A stretch of DNA of 64,000 bases, taken from NCBI GenBank assembly GCA_008828725.1, contig MEHQ01000174.1:1315867-1379866 (forward strand). Direction: 5' to 3'. This DNA comes from Saccharina japonica. Taxonomy: Eukaryota; Sar; Phaeophyceae; Laminariales; Laminariaceae. Below are positions 1 through 11,738 of this stretch, in pieces (the first letter of the stretch is position 1; each line of letters opens with the position of its first letter). The notes under the pieces were generated by a model that was not told the origin of the DNA, searched no databases, and saw nothing but the letters and a program-made list of their open reading frames with translations. The position numbers and the translations under genes are program-made.

Positions 1-820
1 TCACCCCACGTTTAACACCGGCCCTGATAATCGACGTTTTGTTTCGTCCTGTTTTCTTCCAAAACTCTTTGTGGTATCAAGCAGGAGGTCGCCGACGGTG
101 AGCGGTAGCAGCAGTAGACAGTAATGAAGCTTGACAGCACACACAACGTCGACGTAATACAGTAGCTATGCATACTACCACGAGCACGATAACCAATGTA
201 TTCGTGGCAGTAGTCGGTATTTCATGTAAATCGCTAGATAGATTCTGTAGCGGACATAAAGCAGTGTAAGGGGCGATATACCATGTATCAGAAGTTCGTC
301 ATACTTTAAATGAGAGAAGATGACATCCGGGTTGGTTCCCTGTCCTGAAGACATACATTGCCTGAATCACATTCGAAATTGCCCCAAACACTTCACGCAC
401 AATCTATCCAGCGGGAAATCATCCATCCCCGCAATCGACAGCATTCATCTCGAGGTTGTACTAACGATTTCAGGCTAACCTATTCCAAGAGTTTTTCCAG
501 TGCCTCGTGAGCCTCCGGCGGCTCCTGCGTAGGGCAAAATGTATGTCTGCACCTTGTCGATGGGAGCAGGGTGACAGATGGGAGGGGCCCACTGTGGGAT
601 CAGAGTATCTGAAACGGAATCGGGTGGAAATATCCGCACTACCTATAGTATTTTCCGAGAATTTTCCTTGCGTACCTGCTCTAAGCTTGACCCATTCGTA
701 CGTATGGTTATTATCCGTCGCCCACTTACAGTTGCATATATCATACCTTGCTGCAAGTATATTGTCTCCAACTGTAAAATAAGACACGTAAGTATTCACA
801 ATATCCAAGACACTACTGAA
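1..820. other. No gene recognised
   Basis: Open frames up to 132 codons occur on both strands at 470-868, but they overlap one another and run into the repeat at 821. None shows a recognisable domain. I see no gene here. Confidence 0.4.
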
Positions 821-1277
821 GACACATGCTACGATAGAGGTGCACCATATTTTTTCTGAGCTCCTCACTTAAGGGCCCGTTTTAACGAAGAAACAAAAAA
901 TCAATTTGAAAGAAAAAAAAATCAAATCCGCTTTTCATTGGTCAGAATCCGCACCACCACCCAAGATTACACCCAAAGATCCTAATATTTGGTGCTGGTG
1001 CGTGTGTTGACCAATGAAACGCGAATTTGAATTTTATTTTTCCAAATTGAATTTATTTTATGCTCGTTAATATGGGCCCTAAGGAGCGTCATACCTCACC
1101 GAAAAAATGATTTTGGAGGAAAATAAAAGTGCTTCCGGATGCGAAATATCATGACCGAAGTTTACTCTGAAACATTATTCGTCACAAAAATGAAAGTCCG
1201 GCAGGTTTGGGTTAAGAAGCCCGATCGTTCAGAAATCGATTCGGACAAAAAGTGCTACCTCTACCGTAGCACGCGTC
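821..1277 (+). repeat. TIR repeat family R1, copy a (interrupted)
   Basis: First of four copies of a short element bounded by imperfect inverted repeats of about 21 bp. The left end starts GACACATGCTACGATAG and the right end, read in reverse, starts GACGCGTGCTACGGTAG. Without the 207-bp insertion at 873-1079 and its target duplication the copy is 247 bp, the same as copy b. The flanking tetranucleotide TGAA occurs on both sides, suggesting a 4-bp target duplication, although the other copies do not clearly support it. It has no convincing coding capacity, so it is probably a non-autonomous DNA transposon (MITE). Confidence 0.75.
873..1079. mobile_element. GGGCCC-ended MITE inserted in R1 copy a
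   Basis: A 207-bp foldback element that begins GGGCCCGTTTTAACGA and ends TCGTTAATATGGGCCC, which are inverted repeats of each other. It is flanked by TAA at 870-872 and 1080-1082. The other R1 copies carry the uninterrupted site (CACTTAAGGAGCG at 31.85 kb), so the 3-bp target duplication is directly visible. The middle is also an inverted repeat: TCATTGGTCA near 936 pairs with TGACCAATGA near 1010. TAA/TTA duplications with GGG-starting ends fit the PIF/Harbinger (Tourist-like) class. No transposase is present. Confidence 0.85.
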
Positions 1278-1953
1278 TGAATCCATTTTCCCGCTTACGC
1301 CCGTATAGTATAATACACCAGCAACAACAGGTTTCCATACAACCAGGCCTTGATTGACGCAATATCCTCTGTCGTCAACGCCCCCCCCCTCCATAGTATA
1401 ATTTCACGGTAAGAGTTGCACTGTTTCTTGCCTTTTGAGGCAACATTGTCTGCCAGGCTGCGCTCTTAAAGTGAGCAACTACAGGTCTGTATGACAACGT
1501 TTTGTTATATTACGGCGGACCATAGGAAATACGACCTACGGTACACACAAACACCTATATATATTTGTAAATTGCCCTGTTTTTACTAACAATACATGGT
1601 CCAATTTACATTTTGTTTTTTTTTTCCATCCCATTTAATATATTCGCACTCCTGTCCCTCGCCCTCCATAGTCGTAACTCAGATCCGGGGTCACAAAGCA
1701 GGCTCTTCCCCCCCCACTACGGTTCGTGCCTTGATTTGTATCGCGCAGAGGGTTCAGCATTCCCAAACCTCGTCGATTGTCGTCGAATTTTGCTATCTCA
1801 CACTCTCGCGCTTTCCGCTAGTCAAGATGTTCTTTGCGAGAATAAGTGCCTACTAGCATACACTCGGGGGGGCTCGAACTTACGACCTTGACTGTGACCG
1901 GGACGAGATTCACCTGTCATTCCACCGGGGGCGCCGGCATTAGCCCTCCGTAA

Positions 1954-2338
1954 TAGAGTGTTTTTACGACCATTACGGGGAACCATATATTATATAGGAC
2001 CTACGGTACACAACAAAAGACGCATGCTACGATAGAGGTGCACCATGTGTTTTCTGAGCTCCTCACTTAAAGAGCGTCATACCTCAACGAAAAAATGATA
2101 TTGGAGGAAAACAAGAGTGCTGCCGGATGATAAGTCTAATGACCGAAGTATACTCTGAAACACTTTCCGTTCCAAAAATTGAAGACCGGCGAATTTGGGT
2201 TAAGGAGCTCGATCGTTCAGAAAACAATTCAGCCTAAAAGTGCTACCTCTACCGTAGCACGCGCCTAGAGTGTGTTTACGACTATTACGGGGAACGATAT
2301 ATTAATAGTATAGAGGAACTACTACGGTAAAAAACAAA
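1954..2338. repeat. Direct repeats of 65-73 bp flanking R1 copy b
   Basis: A segment at 1954-2018 beginning TAGAGTGTTTTTACGAC and ending AACAAAA recurs at 2266-2338 beginning TAGAGTGTGTTTACGAC and ending AACAAAA. The left copy stops exactly where R1 copy b starts, and the right copy starts exactly where it ends. Both contain ATTACGGGGAAC and a TACGGTA motif. They could be an unusually long target duplication, or a tandem duplication that the element entered. Confidence 0.6.
2019..2265 (+). repeat. TIR repeat family R1, copy b (247 bp)
   Basis: Full-length copy with left end GACGCATGCTACGATAG and right end CTACCGTAGCACGCGCC. It is collinear with the other copies throughout, including the conserved internal CTCCTCACTTAA and GGTTAAGGAG. 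It has no ORF of note. It supplies an empty site, slightly altered (ACTTAAAGAG), for the MITE in copy a. Confidence 0.8.
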
Positions 2339-5300
2339 ACCAATATATTTCCATATTTTCGTTTAAAATATGTGGTCCTATTTACTAGGGTCCTCCGTAA
2401 TAGCGCATACAAGCCTTAGTCGGGTTGCGCGACGAAATTCTTGAAAGTCATGCCGGTTTGGGTCATATATTAAGCTCGTCATGTGACGAGCTCAGACAAT
2501 AAGGCGCCACACCTACGAGGTGGCATTATTTGCTGCGAAGTAGTGGTGTCCCCCCTTCTCCCCCAAATGGCCGAAAGAGTTTTAAAATCGTTGTGCCCCC
2601 TCCAGGGGGTACGTAAGCTTATATTGGTTTGCACGATAACCGTGTCACCCCCGGGGGGGAGACCATGAGCGGGTGGCACGCTCCGCCGCCGCCACGAACC
2701 TCGCTCTCCAATGCCAGCGATGTCTGGTGTGAGTACCAGTACCACCTACGAGCGAGCACATAAGATGTATAGGACGAGCAACACTGAGGGATGCTTGCCG
2801 CCTTTGTCGGGGGGTAGTCGCGTCGAGGACAAAAAAGAGCGATAGACCCTCTGACACCTGAGGAAGGATCCAAGGAATCGAGAGCACCCTAAGCCCCTTT
2901 TCATCCTTCCGCGGCCCGTCGGGTTCTAAGGCGACCCTTTCGTTCGGTATCAGAGGGACTGTCTCCCTCCTCGGCATGACGAACCCCCCAGGGGGTGTGT
3001 GTGAGCATCCCCAAGTGTTGGCCCGTCCTTGACTTCATATTATGTGCTTGTTCGCACACGCTGTTGAGATCCAACATCGCTGGTCACTGACCGAGCGTGA
3101 GGTACGCGGCGGCGGGGAAGCGTGCTACACACAAGTATGTGGCCAGGGTGCTTAGAATAAAGTTGTTTGGAAAAACTCCCGAGGACCTTTCCCCCATTGT
3201 GACTTATACCCCTACCACTTTTTTCTCCCCGGGAACAATGTGTGAAAATAATCCAAAGTTTGTACCAGGGGGCATTTGCGGAGGATAATTCATAAAACGG
3301 TATATATATATGATTTTAACGTTGCTGCGCAGTGACATAGGAACATCACTACTTGTGGTATAACATATCCCTTATATAGTTACTTCCTATAAGTACAAGG
3401 CTCCCCTTCCCGATGTGGTTGACTTGAAAACCCCGGGGGTGTCGCGATATCCTATTATAGCCCCCCTGCCCGCAACCCTGTGGCATGACGTTACAGAGAG
3501 TTCATGCAACACATTCGAGTCACGATTTAACCCAAAACCTGCATGTACTTCGTATATGCACACCTTTCATGTAGTGCCACAAAAACTAAAAACTCGAAAG
3601 CAACGAAGACACTTTACTTCCAGCGAACAATGATTCGAACCTAAAGACAAAACTGAAACCCTCGATAATCGGAAATCATGAATCGTGTAATCATACCCCT
3701 GTGATTCAACGAATGCCCCTTGCAAGCCTGCGTGGCTAACAGGTCCCGCGAGGCCACTCAGAAGAACTACTGTATATTGTATGAGGTAATCCAGGCGGGT
3801 GAAGCGCTTGAACATGCATGGGGATTCGTCCCTTAACGCCTCCCCTCTATATATATAATACGTAAAACTCATCCAGGCATTGCAGTGCCTGAGCATGACA
3901 CCTTTAGTCCATTTGCGGAGATGGGCATGTCATCTCCGGTCATCTGCGGTCTATCACGGAGACCTGTCGGCGCTAGCAATAGAAAAAACTCTTTGGTCCG
4001 GATAATACGTACTTTTGGCCGAGTATAGCGTTCTCCTCCTTTCGCTAAATTAGTAAAATATCCAAACAAATACATACATAAACGTATATATTAATAGTAT
4101 CCCAACCCCTGGCTTTCTCTTTCCGTGGCACCATCAATATCCCCTGTCCCCTATACCCGCCGTGCCCCACTTGTGTGAATATTAATTAATCCACACTAAC
4201 TCAAGTGACAAATTACGTAGTTTATTTATCCACCCCTGCCCTTGTTCTTATCAGCAAATGCAAATACTATACACCGGTACCTGGTATTTTGTGTCCCTCT
4301 CGTGTCGAAAACTAAATTTACCCACACTACTGTAGTTTAAGTAATGAATTGATTAATTTCACCCACCCCTGGCTTTGGTATTATCAGCATATATACACAA
4401 TTGTATATGATGTATACCTTGTGTATGTCATTGAAGAAATGTGCTGTAATTCTGGGCACTAAGAAGTTCTCCTCCTTCCTGTCTTGCGCATTAAATAGTC
4501 TCGGCAAAAGCGGCATTGTGTGCATACGGCAGGAGCGGTACTGGCTGTATATATTTTCATTCCTGATATATTTGCTCTCTCAATAGGCCTCTTATTGTCC
4601 CCCCCCCTTCTGCACAAACAAATGAATATCAACTACACTTAACTTGAATACTGGTTGTTTGTAATGCATATATTATTGCTTATGCACATATATACGTCAC
4701 ATATTTTCGAATGTTATCCCTTTTTTGTAGAATAATCTCCCTCACTTGTTTTATAAAAACTTATTAATCCATACCACCAGTATACGTAGCTCAAGCGAGT
4801 ATATCGCTTGCCTGTTTTGGCAGAAACAATAAACTAACACTACATGTACTGCCGGAGCTAAAAAACATTGATACATAAGTTACAGTTACATCCACCCACA
4901 CCCTCTTATAGGTTATTACTAGGGAATATATATATAGATATGTATATCCTCTACGGCGAACAGGGAAGGGGTTACGCAAATGGCTTAAAGCACGTACCGT
5001 CTGTCACCCAGAAACGAGATAATACACTCCCTGGGACGGTTTTCCTAGGCTAATTTATCCAATCCCAGGGCAGAGGAACCAACCTACGGTGGTGTGGTAG
5101 TAATCGTACACTAAGTAGTAGGGAATGTTCCGAACTATCAAACATATTCTACTCGGTTAGTTCATTTGGTATTTCGACAACATCTAAAATGTTATTGTTT
5201 TTGTTGCAAACAAGGGAAAGGGTGGGGTGGTAGCCGTACTGATATTGTCGCTGTCAAAAGGTGCAGAAGTGAAATAGTAGATCGTGTAGCACGCTACGGA

Positions 5301-6244
5301 TTTGACTAACAAGTGGAACCTGTGTCACTACAGCTCCGAATCCTCAGAGTCAAGTCTCCGAGGTAGTAACAGCAGGGGTTGATGCTGCCAAGGGGGCATG
5401 GGGCGAATTGACAAACCACACGAGGCGCAACATGGGAGTGTTGAGGGCTTAAGCTCTAGTTTTACACAACCGCCGGAGGGAAAAAGCATTGAAATAATAA
5501 TTAATAGTTCGCGTTGATTTAGAACCCCTAGGGTGCGGTTCAGCGCGATTTCCCGTTAGCGAATTGTTTCTCTACAGTACACTATACATTGGGAAGATCG
5601 TAAACGTTCCCCCACAGGGACACTGTTGTTGACGACACCCCCGGGGACACGTTAGCTTACTGTGCAGCCGAAATTTAAAACTGGCTAAGCCAAAGTGCTC
5701 CCGGAAATATAATTCGTGATTGTGTCCACGCACGCTGAAATATAGTTCATCATTGTGTCCACCCAGGCTACTAGGCGCTCTCAGCAGTTAATACCGTTTT
5801 GTTTTCACGTTTGCAAATAAGTCAAACGTTCGACCCACGTGGGACTCGAACCGCAGAAAAACGCTTAGTAGCATTCGAGGGTACCACGATTAATAGACAA
5901 TCGGGGCGACCGAAGTAAATACGCCTACTGCTCTATAAGTGCGCTGCTGTGGTGTATTATACGTGTGCCACCACCATGTAGAAGGCACTATTTAGTACTG
6001 TAATGTAGTGTACGATGACCGGTATGCATCGGACTTGCTGCATGTAACTAACTGTGATAGGGGGCGCAATTCAGGACCGCAAGTTTTTGCGGCGAGCCGT
6101 AATGCTTTACTATGTTGGACGCGTGCACACCTCAGCTGCCTTTCTGCAAGGCAACTTGTTTTTGTTGTGGTCTCTCAATCTACCCGCTGGATTAAAACAA
6201 ATTTGGCTTCTCAATTTATAGGCTCTCAAATCTCACTTTTTTCT
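2339..6244. other. Long stretch with no supported gene
   Basis: A 110-codon ATG frame on the minus strand at 2645-2977 is the best open frame. It has no recognisable domain and overlaps equally open frames. Short palindromes such as CCCCCAGGGGG occur near 2605 and 2985. The 4.1-4.9 kb part is AT-rich with repeated CACCCCTG-type phrases. I find no exon, RNA gene or transposon that I can support. Confidence 0.4.
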
Positions 6245-6756
6245 ACTTAATATTCTACCGTGCACCCCGAGACATCCAACGCGTACTTCGTGTGGACGTC
6301 TATCACCGCTGTTTCTTGCCTTGCTACTTCTGGTAGTCGAGTATAAGCTGTGATAATAATGCATCAAATATAGTATTTCTCGTGTAAAACCAGAGCTTCG
6401 ACCTCATACAATACCATGATATCAGGGTGTATGTCTAAAGTTCTAGAATTTCCCTCCTTGTAATGTAAGCGCGCCAACAAAAAGCCCCTGCGTACTGGCT
6501 ACTTAATATTCTACCGTGCACCCCGAGAAATCCAACGAGTACTTCGTGTGGACGTCTATCACCGCTGTTTCTTGCCTTACTACTTCTGGTAGTCGAGTAT
6601 AAGCTGTGATAATAATGCATCAAATATAGTATTTCTCGTGTAAAACCAGAGCTTCGACGCCATACAATACCATGATATCAGGGTGTATGTCTAAAGTTCT
6701 GGCATTTCCCTCCTTGTAATGTAAGCGCGCCAACAAGAAGCCCCTGCGTACTGGCA
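6245..6756. repeat. 256-bp tandem duplication
   Basis: Two head-to-tail copies, 6245-6500 and 6501-6756, each starting ACTTAATATTCTACCG and ending CCTGCGTACTGGC. They differ at only a handful of positions, for example GAGACATCC versus GAGAAATCC and TTCTAGAATT versus TTCTGGCATT. The duplication is therefore recent compared with most repeats here. Neither copy has a long open frame. Confidence 0.9.
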
Positions 6757-8588
6757 AGCCCTAGAACTTTATTGTGGCTGCATCCTAGAAACATACTTGA
6801 GCATATATATATTTTTAATTGTATTTATAGAGTCATAGCACTCACCGACAAGCACGATTGCTTAATTGATACACTGCGATTTCTGGAGTATTCCCCAGAA
6901 CGTGCGCCTTGTGTTTTCATTTGATTATTTCCTATGTATTTGTGGTCTTCTGATGTAGTCTGAACTAAAGGGCGTAGTCTACTACTGTAGATGTGTAGAC
7001 AAGATTGCGTAGTAATGTTGTCGAAGCTGTAGTTGTTCTCGTATTATCTCTTGGCCATAATTAGTTTCGGAGCCACGAAAGACAGGCTCCGCCAACTCGG
7101 GAGCTTAAAAAGACCGTGATCATAGTTGCTCGCTTTGGGGCCGGAAATTGCATTTCAGTGGCCTGAGGACCATAACAGCAATACAGTGTGTCAATATTGG
7201 GTTACTTTCCCGTGTACGTATTGTTGTTGTTTTTTTTTAACATTTTTGCTAATTTGAAATAACGGATCGTGGGAGTTTAACACGCTGCACCCTACAGTGT
7301 ATCCGGAGATGAAGGCACATGCCGGGGTTGACACCGGGTTTTCGATAAAGCCGTCGGCGGTTTAAAGCCCTCCGGGCCTGCATGTCGACCGAGCAAGAAA
7401 AAAAAGGTGGTCAAATAAAAATAGCAATGGAAGTGTACCGATGGTCCATACCACACATACATGTCATAATTGATTTACTGCAAGTACACCGACTGCATAT
7501 TTTATCCTGACTACACCAGCATGCGGAGATACTACCGGCCCTCTAATGAGAAAACCGGGATACTGGCCCGGGGGAGATTTGCCGTTTTTGAGGATGGGTC
7601 CAAGCGAACTCCGTTTAATAAACTGTGCGATTTCTGATTTAACAGGGAAATTCAACCTTTAGTCCATGTGGGGCTCTCTTGTATGAAGGGGACGACAAGG
7701 TTTTGATATATGGCATATGACACACACAGACACTTCGCGTGGCATCAAGTCATCGTAACCGATGTTGCCGTAGGGACAAAATGTACCGAGTACAACCTAA
7801 CCGCATGAAGGCAGTACAACCAGAGAAATATATACTCCAACTTCCCCCGCACACACACGTTGCTTTGCACCGATCGTACATCATGTATCGTTGAACTGTC
7901 GATACAATGCCACACCAAGATACTGGGATAAGAAGGCACCGTACTGCGGCCACCCACAAACCCCCACCCACCCACCCACCCACCCACTCATCCACTCGCT
8001 CATGTAACAAATAGTGCAGATTTCTTCTTGCGGAGTGCATAATATAAGGACTATTATGATTAATCAATGTTGAAGCTTATTCCATACGTACGTAGCAATA
8101 ATTATGACAACTTGAATAGATTACATACGTACGTCCGTAGTATTTTCCGCTGAACTTTAGAGCAGCATTCTAATATCATATACGCGTAGCATCATCAGTG
8201 ATACTACAGTAGTAACCATCTGAGAACGGTACTTTTTTTTGTGGGTTCTGCCGATGGCTGTACTGAAAGAACCAAGGCGACAATTCACACGCCGGTTGTG
8301 TCCAACAATGCCCTGAGTGAAAATGAAAATTCGCGTTCGCGTCGATTTTTATATTTTTCAGTTTTGCTTTAGTTATAGCCTTGAAAGGCTATTTTTGGTA
8401 AGGATTGCAAATGGCCAATTTTCAATATATTTAATTTCGGCTGGCTCAGGAAACCATATTCTAGACCCGATATTGAAAATGTGTTCCCGGAGGATTGTGG
8501 TGATTAGCTATACGATCATCATACAAGTTGTATTGCAGTAAAATATCCATTTTTGATGGCGCTGAAAATTTTTCCGTTTTGGGGTTAA
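6757..8588. other. No gene recognised; short CCCA tract
   Basis: No supported gene. A (CCCA)n tract lies at about 7965-7988 and produces low-complexity glycine-rich frames on the minus strand. The ACATACGTACGT stretches near 8085-8130 are short simple repeats. Confidence 0.4.
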
Positions 8589-8609
8589 TTCCTTACTGTC
8601 AGTAAGGAA
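8589..8609. repeat. Perfect hairpin next to retroelement breakpoint
   Basis: TTCCTTACTG, a single T, then CAGTAAGGAA form a 10-bp perfect inverted repeat. Similarity between the two LTR-element copies (8.6-12.3 kb and 47-52.8 kb) stops just to its right, near 8615. It may mark the truncation point or the end of another element. Confidence 0.6.
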
Positions 8610-8835
8610 AAAAAACGCTATAGTGATATGGGTGTAATACATTCAGCATTGGTGTGATTGTGTATTTAGGATACGTACTCAAAGCAAAGCTGTGGAAGGC
8701 TAAAGAATAACAAATACAAGGTAGATGTGTATCCGTGACGGCAAACAACGGTGTGCATCATGTTTGATCTTACATAAAAACGTACTCGTGTGAGAATACT
8801 CTACGCACAGCAAAGTCAACAGAGAAGAAGTCTAA

Positions 8836-9725
8836 GGGCCCGTGTACTAATGAAGGCAAGTTTCAAATCGTTTTTTTTTTATGAATCGAATCGTTTTATT
8901 TCCGATTTGAAGTGAAAATACGGCGTTGTGTCCTATCGTGTGAAACCACGTATGTTCCGTATGTTCTCGAGATGTGAATGAGATCGGAATAACGCGACAT
9001 CCCACAGAACACCCGGCTGACAAGTACCGAGGCGAGAAGCTGAGAGCGATGGCGTGCATCGTCACGTGCACGCCGGCTATAACCTCTGTTTTATTTTTAA
9101 GGCCCAGGCTAGGAAGCTGTCACTCTCAGCTTCGCGTGGGTGGTCGGAGGAAGCCCTTAAATGCCATGTGCCGGACAGCGACAGCGATGCAGCTATCAAA
9201 GTCTTGAGTTTTTCCTCCATGTTTTGGGTCGATCGCTTTGTTCTCGCCGGGCTTGGCCGATGGAGCTGGTGGAAAAATTGGGCTTGCGACCGCCATGATT
9301 TGTTTTGAGGAGCCACCGCCGGGCCACGTTGTGCTATGGTATGTAGCTGTGGGCGCGGCTATTGCTCCGGTCGCCACTCGTTGAAGTTAACGATTTATCG
9401 CCTCGTTGGTGGTTGTCGACAACAGCCCAAACAGCGACGGATCGCCTCGGGGACGTTCACCCAGTGGGAACATGCCATGCATGTTGGATGAACTCCAATC
9501 GATTCGAATCGATTCGAATCGCTTCGATTCGATTTGAAAAAAAATAAAGTATTTTGGGACTTGTTTTGATATCCGATCGAATCGATTTTTTCATGCCCCA
9601 AAGTACAAATGTCTTTCCGGTGATTCATGTTTTGACCAATTAAATGAAAGTCCGCGTCGATTCATAAAAACGAAATCGATTTGAAATCGATTCGATTAAA
9701 AACTTTCTTTCGTTAATACGGGCCC
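8836..9725. mobile_element. 890-bp GGGCCC-ended element in LTR element copy 1
   Basis: It starts GGGCCCGTGTACTAATGAA and ends TTCGTTAATACGGGCCC, with TAA at 8833-8835 and 9726-9728. The intact site (TGTTTACATAATATG) is seen in the 47-kb copy of the host element. Terminal and subterminal sequence, rich in TTTCAAATCG and GAATCGATTCG, resembles the 207-bp MITE at 873. It therefore looks like a longer member of the same PIF/Harbinger-like family. Several open frames of 77-84 codons at 8974-9377 lie on both strands, but none shows transposase motifs. The middle may be captured host DNA. Confidence 0.8.
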
Positions 9726-11723
9726 TAAACACATACCCCCCACGAAAACCAAGATAAAAAACAGAAAAAATAACAACCGACTGCTGCAGTACACTACAGC
9801 TGCAGTCGTACGTAGTCGTAGTCGTTGTTGCTCGTGATGCTGAAGATCTTCGTTTTTCGTGCGGGTGTTGTGTAGATATGCTGCACTGCTGTGTACTTGA
9901 TGAAGTGGTGCTGCTGCTGATGATCTTGTACGTAAAATAGCAGACCAAAAGATGTACGAGTAGGTGAAGATGGCTGTGATATGATGTTGATGATGGCGAT
10001 GTAGACCTGAAGAGGAGGTAAATACCTGTCCCCATAGCCAGTCCGTAAGGTTGTGCTGGGCCGTGTTGCTCAAAGAGTGCGAGTGCCGGTTGATGTTGTC
10101 GCGGTTGAGCAGCGAGTAAAAATTACCAGGCATGCCACAAGCAAATGTTGGAACTCCCGCTTTGCGAAAAATGAGCAAAATCTCGCCAGAGCCGTGTTTG
10201 CGTTCTGGCTGAGATGTCGCCGAATACGTAGCTGGTTCCCAATGAGCTGGAGAAGTTGATGGCCAGCTGCTTGATGACGGCGTCGGTGGTGGTGCTGTTG
10301 AGCTGAACCCTGGTGAGAACGTGGACGGCGATGTTGTCGTCTCCGATTCTGGAAGAAAAGCTCATAACCTGAAAAATGTCGACTTGATTGCTGTAGATGA
10401 TGATGCATAGTTGATGAAGTGATGCCTGTATGGTTTATGTCGATGCTGCCAGAAGTGTTGTTGTAAGATGAGTAGATGACAATACCTCCTCGAGGGAGTG
10501 ATATTGCAACGTTGCTTGTACAGCAGTAGTCGAAATATATGTATAACCAGGTGAAATAAGCTGAATATGCTACATAGAAAAAGGGCTGACGATGCCTTCT
10601 GTATTAAACGATGATGATGATGGCGAAGTACAACAGTCGTAATCGTAGCAGCAGATGATGAACTTGTACGAGTAGTGCTATGATGTCCGGAGGTTCTAGC
10701 TCCTTGTTAGCAAGAAGTGTCGCCCCTGTACCAGGCTGATAGTAGCAGATAAACCGACAGTAGTTGACTGTCCCGTGGAAGGCTGAGTATCCGATTTGAT
10801 GAACGCCCTGGCTACGTGATGCAGCGCTTGTTGGCATTCTCCCCGATACAGAATGGACGAAGATGAGTTTTCCTTCCGAGTCTAAATTCGTTCTTCCACG
10901 TGAAAGCGTGAAGACGTTGATGGAAATAGATGCCTAGATGTAGGCAGGAGGTTATCCCCTCATGCTACGCGGAGTATCAGATTCGTCAACGACCTGGCTG
11001 AATATTGCAGCACGTGTAGGTCTGCTCGTCGATACTTGCACGAGGGAAAATCTATTTGTGAGTACTTCGCGCTTGGTAGCGTGATGAACGGTTTCAATAA
11101 CGACCTCACACGTATTAAATAGCGTCAAACCGGCTCAACACTAACTTCAGGTGTGATGGCGGAGAAACAGAGGTTTTGTAACGTTTCTTCGTGCTTTACA
11201 GCGTGGAAGTGGTGTGGACCTAGCTTCGCGAGTGATGAGCAGAAATAGTTTTGTGACGTGTTTCGTGCTTAGAGCTTTAAAGTATCATAGTATCGAAAAA
11301 TAATCTTAGCGTGCGTTTTTACAAAACTAGTCGTATGGCATATTTTTGCAATTACGGCGGGAAAACGATGTGGAACGTACGAGTACGAGTTTCGCGCACA
11401 TAGGCGTGAAACCGGGCGCATTACTCGTACATGCTACCCGCGTGAATGCGTGACGGCAGTCTCATTACCTGCTTCACGCGTAGAAGCGTGAAAGCAGTAC
11501 TCCTTGTAGTAACCCTGCCGAATGAACTTGATGAAAATCGATGAAGAGAGTCGATGTCGATGCTGTCGGGTAGATGATGATCTTCTGATTTTTGGAGCAG
11601 AAATCATATTCCTCCGCAACGGAAAACTTGAAAGTTTCAAATGTTTAACGAGACGAGCTCGCCGGGATACGTCGTTCCGTGGTGCCAGGCAGTGCGTAGA
11701 CCAACGTCGAGGCTCATGCGACT

Positions 11724-11738
11724 GCGAGGCTCATAACC
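11724..11738 (-). other. Primer-binding site of LTR element copy 1
   Basis: Directly after the LTR end (TTTTTCA), the minus strand reads GGTTATGAGCCTCG. Its complement, GAGGCTCATAACC, resembles a tRNA-Met anticodon arm with a CAT anticodon. Priming from an internal tRNA cut is known for Drosophila copia, which uses an initiator tRNA-Met half-molecule. The match here is by inspection only. Confidence 0.6.

Noticed and set aside
1868-1940. tRNA-like sequence on the minus strand (AGTTCGAGCCC resembling a B box)
   Set aside because: The T-arm and acceptor stems do not pair. At most it is a worn tRNA-derived SINE fragment.
5831-5900. Second tRNA-like segment with GGTTCGAGTCC on the minus strand
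   Set aside because: T-stem and anticodon stem cannot be formed, so no tRNA is called.
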